This document shows positions 9,385-15,987 of a stretch of DNA of 64,000 nucleotides, in pieces (position 1 is the stretch's first letter; each line of letters opens with the position of its first letter). The position numbers were made by a program, and so were the translations under genes. The notes under the pieces are model-generated. The model made no database searches, was not told the DNA's origin, and saw only the letters and a list, made by a program, of their open reading frames with translations. Source of the stretch: CBDHGY01 sp965263325 (GTDB lineage: Bacteria > Pseudomonadota > Alphaproteobacteria > Caulobacterales > Hyphomonadaceae); contig CBDHGY010000002.1 of the NCBI GenBank assembly GCA_965263325.1, positions 2,666,001-2,730,000 on the forward strand. Direction: 5' to 3'.

Positions 9385-10089
9385 ATGGCGAAGAAAAAGA
9401 AGAAACCAATTCGCGAAACTGACCTCTACGCACCCGTGAAAGCATTTCTTGAGGGACAAGGTTATGAAGTGAAGGGCGAAGTTGGCGCGGCCGATATTGT
9501 TGCGGTTCGAGGCGGCGAAGCGCCCGTAATAATTGAACTCAAAACCAGTTTCAGCCTGGCCCTGTTTCATCAAGCGATCGAACGATTGAAACTGTCCGAT
9601 TCTGTCTACGTAGCAGTGCCTCGCAAAACCGGAAAAGCCTTCCAGACGCAGCTCCGCCGAAATATAGCAATGTGCAGGCGCCTAGGCCTCGGGCTTCTCA
9701 CCGTTCGGATGTACTCGAAAACTGTGGAAGCTCATCTCGATCCTGGACCCTACGTTCCTAGAAAAAATAAGCAAAAGTCTCAGCGATTGCTTCAAGAGTT
9801 TTCTCGCCGCGTAGGAGATCCGAACAAAGGGGGGCGTTCGAGCCGTGGAAAACTGATGACCGCCTACCGGCAAGATGCAATTCGTTGCCTTGGCCATCTT
9901 TTGGAAAATGGCCCGACAAAGGCGTCTGAAGTGGCAAAGGCGACGGGCGTCCCCCGCGCCCGCAACATCATGGCGGACGATCACTATGGATGGTTTGAGC
10001 GCGCCGAGCGCGGCGTGTACCGTATGACACCAATAGGTCTTGAGGCGTCTTCGGAGTATTCAGGTGAATTGAAAAGGTTGGCGGCTTGA
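9385..10089 (+). CDS. DUF2161 PD-(D/E)xK phosphodiesterase-like protein
   Basis: A 234-residue protein of the DUF2161 family. The N-terminal half has the PD-(D/E)xK nuclease core: Asp in GAADIVAVRG and the paired E-x-K in VIIELKTSFSLALFHQAIERL. The C-terminal part (about residues 160-234) resembles a winged helix (ASEVAKATGVPRARNIMADDHYGWFERAERGVY). The N terminus is very basic (MAKKKKKP). Probably a nuclease of unknown target; activity is inference. It begins one base after the xerD stop. Confidence 0.78.
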   Translation: MAKKKKKPIRETDLYAPVKAFLEGQGYEVKGEVGAADIVAVRGGEAPVIIELKTSFSLALFHQAIERLKLSDSVYVAVPRKTGKAFQTQLRRNIAMCRRLGLGLLTVRMYSKTVEAHLDPGPYVPRKNKQKSQRLLQEFSRRVGDPNKGGRSSRGKLMTAYRQDAIRCLGHLLENGPTKASEVAKATGVPRARNIMADDHYGWFERAERGVYRMTPIGLEASSEYSGELKRLAA

Positions 10090-10232
10090 GCCCGATTGAG
10101 CGTCACAAAAATAGGTGATGCCCATGCGGAAGAGTTAGCTAATTTCGTCCGCCTACATCGCAAATTTCTTCGTTATAGTTAATTTTAAGCATCGACTTCT
10201 CAAACGTTGAGAACATACTCTTTATAACGAAA

Positions 10233-10568
10233 ATGGAGGAGGACGACTTGCTTTCAGAGTTAATTGGTAGAGGAATGCGAACGGTCGAAGAATGGGAGCG
10301 AAGTGTAGTCGAAGAATCGGACACAATTTTGTCAGACCAACTTCTCGATCAGCTCGTAAGAATTAACCGAGTTATTGCATCCACGCCTTCGACGGATCTT
10401 TCTGAAATTGCGATGAAATCAGATTACATTCAGATGATCGCGATGGGCGAACCCTTCCCGGATATTGGAGAGATGGAATGGGGTCTTATTTCATCCATGA
10501 TGGACGACATCGCTAGACTTGCAAATGAGCAAGCATCTCCTCAGGAGCACTGCAATTCGAACCATTGA
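10233..10568 (+). CDS. Small acidic protein of unknown function
   Basis: A 111-residue acidic protein (MEEDDLLSELIGRGMRTVEEWERS...) with no recognised domain, no signal peptide and no membrane segment; mostly predicted helical. It lies in a patch visibly richer in A and T than the flanks and its end overlaps the start of the next frame by 44 bases, which suggests the two are translated together. Function unknown. Confidence 0.5.
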   Translation: MEEDDLLSELIGRGMRTVEEWERSVVEESDTILSDQLLDQLVRINRVIASTPSTDLSEIAMKSDYIQMIAMGEPFPDIGEMEWGLISSMMDDIARLANEQASPQEHCNSNH

Positions 10569-11463
10569 GCCGTCTGCCGATAAGGCCTACCCAGCAAACA
10601 GATGGAAAATTGTCACCTTTAATGATCTGGGATCAATAGAGATTTTGGACTCCGCGCCGGAAAATTCTGGTGCAGGGCACTTAGATCAAACGCTTCTTGT
10701 GTTGCCCAGTCTAATGTTTCCGAGCGCGCCGCCCGAGACATTTCTTAAAAGTTTAAATGCTGCGGGCTTGCGTGTCGTGTGCGTCCGGCGACGCGGGTTC
10801 GGTTTGACAAGTTCAGGATCGCACTGGGATCACGAAACCGAGCTACTGACGCGGCTTATAAGCTCGCTTCGATCGGATAAAGTCAGATGCCTCGCACTTG
10901 GATCAGCTGCACCGTTGGCGCTGCGCCTATACGAGGTGGTTGATCAGGTGCGCTGCATCGATTTCGTAAATATCTCCTCGTCTGCGGTCCCAGATAACGC
11001 AATTCAGAATCAGTTTCTAAGGAAGATGGTTGCTCAGTCTATTGTTGGACTTGCTGGCGCGCATATGGTCGTCGGAGCGATCAAATTACAGATCCGTCGA
11101 AAAGGTCCGCTTGAGTTTGCAAAAACGCTTTATGCGCCAAGTTCCGACGACATAGAATTCTTAATCGAAAATGACACGCTCATGTGGGATGCTGTCTCTG
11201 CACTTTCGGGTGTAAACCCAAAGTGCATACGGGATGAAATTGTTGCTGCTTTTGTAAAAAATCACGAGCCCGTAATGGTTGAGGGCAAATCTGGGTTTTC
11301 AAATTTTACCGGCCCCGATGTTGCGGACGTTTTCAAGTCCAATGCTTTGGAGTTCTCAAATAAATGCGGTTCTGAACTGAGGGAGTTGTCGTCTGGAGGC
11401 GTTCTATCCATTTATATCTGCGCCGATGAATATGCTGATTTCGTGCGCTCACGGGCTCTCTAG
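10525..11463 (+). CDS. Alpha/beta-hydrolase-like protein, degenerate
   Basis: A 312-residue protein with alpha/beta-hydrolase features: a strand-loop before VCVRRRGFGLTSSGSHW (oxyanion-type R-G-x-G), and a nucleophile-elbow-like LALGSAAPLALRLYE in which the small-x-Ser-x-small pattern is only loosely kept. The C terminus ends soon after VLSIYICADEY, where the catalytic Asp/His part of the fold would be expected, so the protein may be inactive or shortened. The start at 10525 (MSKHLLRST) is two codons inside the maximal frame. The last 15 bases overlap the convergent methyltransferase gene. Family call is tentative. Confidence 0.5.
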   Translation: MSKHLLRSTAIRTIEPSADKAYPANRWKIVTFNDLGSIEILDSAPENSGAGHLDQTLLVLPSLMFPSAPPETFLKSLNAAGLRVVCVRRRGFGLTSSGSHWDHETELLTRLISSLRSDKVRCLALGSAAPLALRLYEVVDQVRCIDFVNISSSAVPDNAIQNQFLRKMVAQSIVGLAGAHMVVGAIKLQIRRKGPLEFAKTLYAPSSDDIEFLIENDTLMWDAVSALSGVNPKCIRDEIVAAFVKNHEPVMVEGKSGFSNFTGPDVADVFKSNALEFSNKCGSELRELSSGGVLSIYICADEYADFVRSRAL

Positions 11464-12057
11464 AATTCTCAGCGATCCTTCGCTCATGATTTCAACAAAG
11501 CCCTCCTCAAGCGCCATTTTGTAGATTTCGAAGGGCGGGCGGCCACCATCCTCGGGATCCGGGAAAACGTCATGTATCGCCACCCACCCACCTGGCATCA
11601 TCTTGTCCTTCCAGGCATGCCAGTCCCCATGGGCTTCCTGCTGGCTATGACCACCATCAATGAAAAGAAATGAGAGCGGTGTGTTCCAGTGTTTGGCAAT
11701 GGTTTGCGACTGACCAACAATCGGGATGACATGATTTTCCAAATTGGCTTCTCGCAACGTTGCTCGCAGAAAGGGTAGTGTATCCATTGCTCCAGCTGTT
11801 TCGTCCCACGTTTCGGGATCGTGGTATTCCCAACCCGGCTGTGTCTCTTCTGAGCCGCGATGATGGTCGATCGTGAATAAGGTGCCGTTCAAGGCTTTGC
11901 ACGCGGTGCCGATGTAAACAGCCGACTTACCGCAATAAGATCCGATCTCAAGGCAGGGCCCCGAACGCGCGCGTTGTTGAGCGGCAAAAAAAAGTTTCTC
12001 GCCCTCATTTTCCGGCATGAAGCCTTTGATGGTATTTATGTCGATTGGAAGCTGCAT
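11449..12057 (-). CDS. Class I SAM-dependent methyltransferase (Methyltransf_24 type)
   Basis: Predicted small-molecule or sugar methyltransferase of about 202 residues. The start at 12057 (MQLPIDINTIKGF) follows an AAAGGTC ribosome site and is preferred to the frame start at 12141. SAM-binding motif I reads GPCLEIGSYCGKSAVYIG; the acidic motif II is in LFTIDHHRGSE; a metal/catalytic-like LSFLFIDGGHSQQEAHGDW and GGWVAIHDV follow. This pattern fits the Methyltransf_24/O-methyltransferase group. Its 3' end overlaps the convergent hydrolase-like gene. Substrate unknown. Confidence 0.75.
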   Translation of the reverse strand: MQLPIDINTIKGFMPENEGEKLFFAAQQRARSGPCLEIGSYCGKSAVYIGTACKALNGTLFTIDHHRGSEETQPGWEYHDPETWDETAGAMDTLPFLRATLREANLENHVIPIVGQSQTIAKHWNTPLSFLFIDGGHSQQEAHGDWHAWKDKMMPGGWVAIHDVFPDPEDGGRPPFEIYKMALEEGFVEIMSEGSLRILESP

Positions 12058-12237
12058 TTTGACCTTTTTTGAGGTGTTTTGAACCATCCCGGTACAAGTT
12101 TGCAAACACATAGATAACGCGTCTTCGAAAGACGCTGTCAATTTTCATGAAAATCACTCGGTCTGTTTCAGCACGGCCTTAAATCGCAGCTGATACAACA
12201 GAACCAACCGGATGCAGAAGGCACCGGCAACTAAATA

Positions 12238-12522
12238 ATGGTGATTGATATGGCACAGCAGAATGCAAGTGCGTTAAGTGTTACCGGTCCTGATGGACGG
12301 GTACTTACATTGAAAGACCTTCCTGCGCCGGGTGTTGCTCGTTGGGTAACGCGTCGCAAAGCGGAAGTCGTGGCAGCTGTCGAAGGCGGTTTGCTAACGG
12401 TCGATGCGGCGCTGGAGCGTTGGAATCTCTCTGAAGAAGAGTTCTCAGGTTGGCGCAAGCTTTACACACGTCACGGTGCAAAAGGTCTCCGCGCGACACG
12501 CGTTCAGCAATATCGTCGTTAA
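12238..12522 (+). CDS. sciP: CtrA inhibitor SciP (DUF1153)
   Basis: Small helix-turn-helix protein that binds CtrA and DNA and blocks CtrA-driven transcription in Caulobacter. The 94-residue sequence has the DUF1153 hallmarks: GPDGRVLTLKDLPAPGVARWV, RRKAEVVAAVEGGLL and the helix-turn-helix DAALERWNLSEEEFSGW. The start could also be four codons later (12250); neither has a strong ribosome site. It sits directly upstream of the mini-fliF operon and in the same cluster as ctrA itself, tying the rotor genes to CtrA control. Confidence 0.9.
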   Translation: MVIDMAQQNASALSVTGPDGRVLTLKDLPAPGVARWVTRRKAEVVAAVEGGLLTVDAALERWNLSEEEFSGWRKLYTRHGAKGLRATRVQQYRR

Positions 12523-12604
12523 AGGCGTTTTTACCCAACTCGGTCTAGTCCTTGGAAACTGTAGTGTTTTCGGGGGCATGTAGCTCACCGAGTGGAGTAA
12601 GGCC

Positions 12605-13297
12605 ATGGCGGCAAGAACGGCTGAAGCAGAGGTGTCGGGTGAACGGCGTGCACGCGCTATTTCGGCATTTGCGGCTTGTATTTTGCTGGGTCTCGGTATC
12701 TGGCGCGCGGCAGAGGTATTTACCCAGCCTGCTGCGACCGCCGCTTCTATTGGTTTAGAACAAGAAAAACTCCTGCATGTAATTGAACCTCTTGCGGGCG
12801 CAGGCAATGTCCGGCTGATTGTCCGCCCGACAGACGCAGGTGCCCGTGATTTTTTAGTCATGATCGATACAGCGAGCCGCACGGCTCAGGGTATCGGAAA
12901 AGAAATCGAGGCAATTCTCGAAAAAGCTGCCGGATTTAATGCTGCGGCGGGAGACACGCTTACGGTTCAAGAATTTCCGTTCGCGGAAGGGGCGAGTGCC
13001 CGTCCTGGTCCTGATGAGTTGGCACAATTGGGTATAATAGGTTTGCTCGTGTTCTTATTGTCCTGGGGAGCGTTTGCGCCAGCTCCCTCTAATGCGTCGT
13101 CATCTCTCGCTGCGCGAAAAAAAACGCGTAAGGACGCAAATGCGATCCCGCCGCAACGGCCGCGACCGGTCGCAGTCGACCTTACGCCATCGGACGGGTC
13201 CAACGCCGCGACAGCTGCAAAGACGGCGAACGAAAACCCCGTTGAAACAGCAAAAATCATTCGCGCCTGGATGCGCTCACCGGAGACACCTCAATGA
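12605..13297 (+). CDS. Miniature FliF-like MS-ring protein lacking RBM1, RBM2 and the beta-collar
   Basis: A 230-residue protein that keeps only the ends of FliF (usually about 550 residues). Seen in order: cytoplasmic start, membrane segment 1 (residues 19-38, ISAFAACILLGLGIWRAAEV), a periplasmic block 51-127 that matches FliF RBM3 in two pieces joined directly (EKLLHVIEPLAGAGNVRLIV and FLVMIDTA...ILEKAAGFN...GDTLTVQEFPFAEG), membrane segment 2 (141-158), and a C-terminal tail whose end NPVETAKIIRAWMRS matches the FliG-binding helix of FliF. RBM1, RBM2 and the beta-collar insertion are absent. It has its own start and ribosome site (GAGTAAGG) and its stop overlaps the fliG start (ATGA), so it is an intact gene, not a fragment. 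Likely role: membrane anchor for a FliG/FliN ring. Confidence 0.8.
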   Translation: MAARTAEAEVSGERRARAISAFAACILLGLGIWRAAEVFTQPAATAASIGLEQEKLLHVIEPLAGAGNVRLIVRPTDAGARDFLVMIDTASRTAQGIGKEIEAILEKAAGFNAAAGDTLTVQEFPFAEGASARPGPDELAQLGIIGLLVFLLSWGAFAPAPSNASSSLAARKKTRKDANAIPPQRPRPVAVDLTPSDGSNAATAAKTANENPVETAKIIRAWMRSPETPQ

Positions 13298-14229
13298 GCT
13301 TTCCTGCGTTACCAAAGCCGTATGCCAGCGAAACAGGTCTCGTCCGATCAGCGCGATTGATGCGTGCGCTCGGTTCGGCGTCTTCAGCGGTATGGAGTGA
13401 GCTGAGCCACGAAGAGGCGCAGACGCTCACCGAGGCGATGAATGCATTGCCGCCAGAGGATGCCGGTGAGGCTGATGCTGTGGCCGAAGACTTTCTACGC
13501 GCTGCGATCATTGTTCCTGACAAGCGCCGGAAGCTCTCCGACAATGTCTGGCTGAAATTGTCTGCACTTGATCCGGCGGTGTTCGCAGGACTTATCGGCA
13601 ATGAACACCCACAAACCATTGCGCTGATATTTTCCAAACTCGAACCCGCCGCATCTGCGCGGCTGTCCAAAGCAATGCCTGCACCTCTCGTGCTCGATGC
13701 TTTGCGCCGGCTTCTGCATATGAAAGCTCCGCATCCGCGTGCGGTTTCAGCAGCGGAGCAGACGCTGATTGATGCGATGGCCCGGTTGGCGCTGACGATG
13801 CCTCAGCAAGGTCATGAGCGCGTCGCCCGCATTTTCGATCGCCTCGATGCGCGCGCAGAGCAGACATTCCTAGCCGCGCTAGAAAATGCTGAACCCGGAG
13901 CAGGTGAGCGCGTTCGTGCGCTTATGTTCACATTCGACGATCTGGCAACGCTCGATGCCGGCGGATTGCAGACATTGCTGTCTTCGATAGACCGCGACTT
14001 GCTGGCCTTGGCGCTCAAAGGAGCCAATCCGGAAGTTGAGCAGGCATTCTTTGCGAACCTCACGCAACGTGCAGGTGACGTGTTGCGCGATGAAGTTGCA
14101 GCGCTTGGTCCGGTGCGGCGCTCAGATGTTGAGGCTGCACGAACGGAAATAGCAGACTTTGCCCGCACGCTCATTCAACGCGGCGATATTGCTGTCGTTG
14201 AAGGCGATATTGATGAGTTGGTAGACTAA
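13294..14229 (+). CDS. fliG: Flagellar rotor protein FliG
   Basis: Rotor (switch) protein that takes torque from the stator and joins the MS ring to the C ring. The 311-residue sequence has a diverged N-terminal FliF-binding domain (1-95), the middle-domain EHPQ motif (residues 104-107 in GNEHPQTIALIFSKL) and a well kept C-terminal torque domain (MFTFDDLATLD, LALALKGA, LGPVRRSDVEAA). Residues matching E. coli Arg281, Asp288, Asp289 and Arg297 are Arg259, Asp266, Glu267 and Arg275, so the charge pattern for stator contact is kept. Start overlaps the mini-fliF stop by four bases and its stop overlaps the next start by one base (TAATG). Confidence 0.9.
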   Translation: MSFPALPKPYASETGLVRSARLMRALGSASSAVWSELSHEEAQTLTEAMNALPPEDAGEADAVAEDFLRAAIIVPDKRRKLSDNVWLKLSALDPAVFAGLIGNEHPQTIALIFSKLEPAASARLSKAMPAPLVLDALRRLLHMKAPHPRAVSAAEQTLIDAMARLALTMPQQGHERVARIFDRLDARAEQTFLAALENAEPGAGERVRALMFTFDDLATLDAGGLQTLLSSIDRDLLALALKGANPEVEQAFFANLTQRAGDVLRDEVAALGPVRRSDVEAARTEIADFARTLIQRGDIAVVEGDIDELVD

Positions 14230-14585
14230 TGCATCGCCGTGTATCTGCCGAGCCTTTTGAGTTCCAAAGCGATTTTTCTGCACCGAAAACTGATGATCCA
14301 GGCCGGGTAAATATGCCAGCTGAGGACTTCGCTTCGCTTCTCTCGCAAGCGCGCGCAGAAGGACTTATGGAAGGCCGTGCATCGGCGGCAAGCGACGAAG
14401 CTGAGAGAATGGAAGCGGTCTCAAAGCAGCTTCGCGAAGCTCTCAGTGATTTGGTTGCACTTGCGGAGCTTCTCGAAGACTCGGCTGGGAAAGATGGTGC
14501 TCCAGACGCTGTGCGTGCGCTGATCAAATCAGCTGCGCAACGTCTTATCGACGGCCAGGGCGATCTCTTTTCTTTCAAAACGTAG
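14229..14585 (+). CDS. Short FliH/FlbE-like protein
   Basis: A 118-residue protein in the position where fliH (flbE) follows fliG in alphaproteobacterial flagellar operons. The start FEFQSDF is like FliH N termini, and LLSQARAEGLMEGRASAASDEAERM resembles the small-residue/Gly-rich helix of FliH. It is about half the usual FliH length and lacks the C-terminal part that binds the ATPase FliI. If it is a FliH relative, only FliN/C-ring binding would remain. Family assignment rests on position and weak resemblance. Translationally coupled to fliG. Confidence 0.55.
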   Translation: MHRRVSAEPFEFQSDFSAPKTDDPGRVNMPAEDFASLLSQARAEGLMEGRASAASDEAERMEAVSKQLREALSDLVALAELLEDSAGKDGAPDAVRALIKSAAQRLIDGQGDLFSFKT

Positions 14586-14767
14586 CGCTCAAATTCCCTC
14601 ATAACCTGATCGGAAATTCTAAAGTTCGCCGATTAGGCGAGATATGCAAATTGAAGAGGCTGGATCGCCCACCAATCGCACCTTAAACATTTCGGCCTGG
14701 TAACATTTGTGCCATTGTGGCCGCTGTCTTGCACGACATAATGGCTGACAGGCTTAGGGTAAATACG

Positions 14768-15967
14768 ATGTCGAATTACGACGATACATACACGCGCGAA
14801 CGCTCGACACTTCGTTGGGTCCGTAGGCGAAACGAGCCTCGGTCTCCTTTTTGGCCGACCGCATTTTGGCCGTTGCTGGGAATACTCGCACTGTCAGTTT
14901 TTTCATGTGCGCATATCCAAGAGTCGACCGAAGCTGCCGCAGAACGGGCATTGGCTGACGCGAATTTAGATTGGGTAGAAGCGAATGCATCTGGACGTAC
15001 GATTTACCTAACCGGCAAAGCGCCATCGGCGGAATCCGGTGACCAAGCGAAACGTGTTGCGATGGGAGTTGAGGCGGACAACTGGCTTGGTACGGATCTC
15101 GCACCTGCGCCAGTTAAAGTTCACAAGGACTTCACCTTCGCAAGCGCTCTCGCCAACGAGCCTGAACCAACAATCGTTCCTGAAGCGTCTGAGCCGCAGC
15201 CACCGGTACCAGAACCAGCCGACGTACTTAGCCCTGATTGGAATTTTCGGCTATCTGGCGGCGTGCTTGAGCTAAATGGCGAAGTACCGACAGATGAAAT
15301 CCGGTTGGATATCGTTCAGCTCGCGACAACGAGTATTACTCCGCCGCGCTTTAGTGCCGTTGACGACAATCTAATGGTAACCGGAACAACCGCGCCAGAA
15401 GGTTACCTTGAAGTTGCACGTCGCGGTGTGCTGACCGTCACGCGGTGCGATCAAGGCGTTTCGACATTTGTAAACCGGCGATTTTCACTTACGTGCGTGC
15501 TTCCATCAAGCATCGTTGAAGAGGTTCGCGCTGATGCTATCGCGCCCTTGGCTTTCGGTACGCTTGGCCAGATCAACACACAATCGATCGAGGCTGTATC
15601 GGCCTGTGAATCATCGCTGCGATCTTTGTTGAGCAATACGCGTATTCAGTTTGCATCGAAAAGCGCGGTAATTGATGAAACGTCTGCGCCGCTCATTGCG
15701 TCCATCGCGGAGGCCGCAAAGACTTGTCCGGGTAGGCTGCGCATAGAAGGCCATACGGACAGCACTGGACGAGACGACGAAAATCAAGCGCTCAGTGTTG
15801 CGCGTGCTGAAGCGGTACGGACGGCGCTGATCGAACAAGGTGTGGCCGCCAATCGATTGGTCGCCCGTGGATTTGGCCCGCGAGCCCCCATTGCTGACAA
15901 TCGAACCAGCGATGGCCGCGCTCGCAATCGCCGGATCGAAATCAAAGTTATCCGACCCAATGATTAA
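14768..15967 (+). CDS. Membrane-anchored OmpA-family protein with BON-like region
   Basis: Predicted to bind peptidoglycan from a membrane anchor. From the start at 14768 (MSNYDDTYTRERS) it has a basic cytoplasmic start, one membrane segment (about residues 28-47, FWPTAFWPLLGILALSVFSC), BON-like repeats (LDWVEANASGRTIYLTGKAPS and a second between about 170 and 230), and a C-terminal OmpA domain of about 110 residues with RIQFASKSAVID, IEGHTDSTG, ALSVARAEAVRTAL, VARGFGP and GRARNRRIEI, including the Asp and Arg that hold diaminopimelate. Similar OmpA/BON proteins occur singly in alphaproteobacteria; here it sits between fliH-like and fliN genes. MotB-like anchoring of the rotor is a speculation. 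Confidence 0.8.
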   Translation: MSNYDDTYTRERSTLRWVRRRNEPRSPFWPTAFWPLLGILALSVFSCAHIQESTEAAAERALADANLDWVEANASGRTIYLTGKAPSAESGDQAKRVAMGVEADNWLGTDLAPAPVKVHKDFTFASALANEPEPTIVPEASEPQPPVPEPADVLSPDWNFRLSGGVLELNGEVPTDEIRLDIVQLATTSITPPRFSAVDDNLMVTGTTAPEGYLEVARRGVLTVTRCDQGVSTFVNRRFSLTCVLPSSIVEEVRADAIAPLAFGTLGQINTQSIEAVSACESSLRSLLSNTRIQFASKSAVIDETSAPLIASIAEAAKTCPGRLRIEGHTDSTGRDDENQALSVARAEAVRTALIEQGVAANRLVARGFGPRAPIADNRTSDGRARNRRIEIKVIRPND

Positions 15968-15987
15968 GACGGAAGAAAGCTAAGACT

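Noticed and set aside
12605..13297. Reading the short FliF as a pseudogene or frameshifted fragment
   Set aside because: It has its own ribosome site, both membrane segments, the C-terminal FliG helix and start/stop coupling with fliG; the missing part is internal and the joins are in frame.
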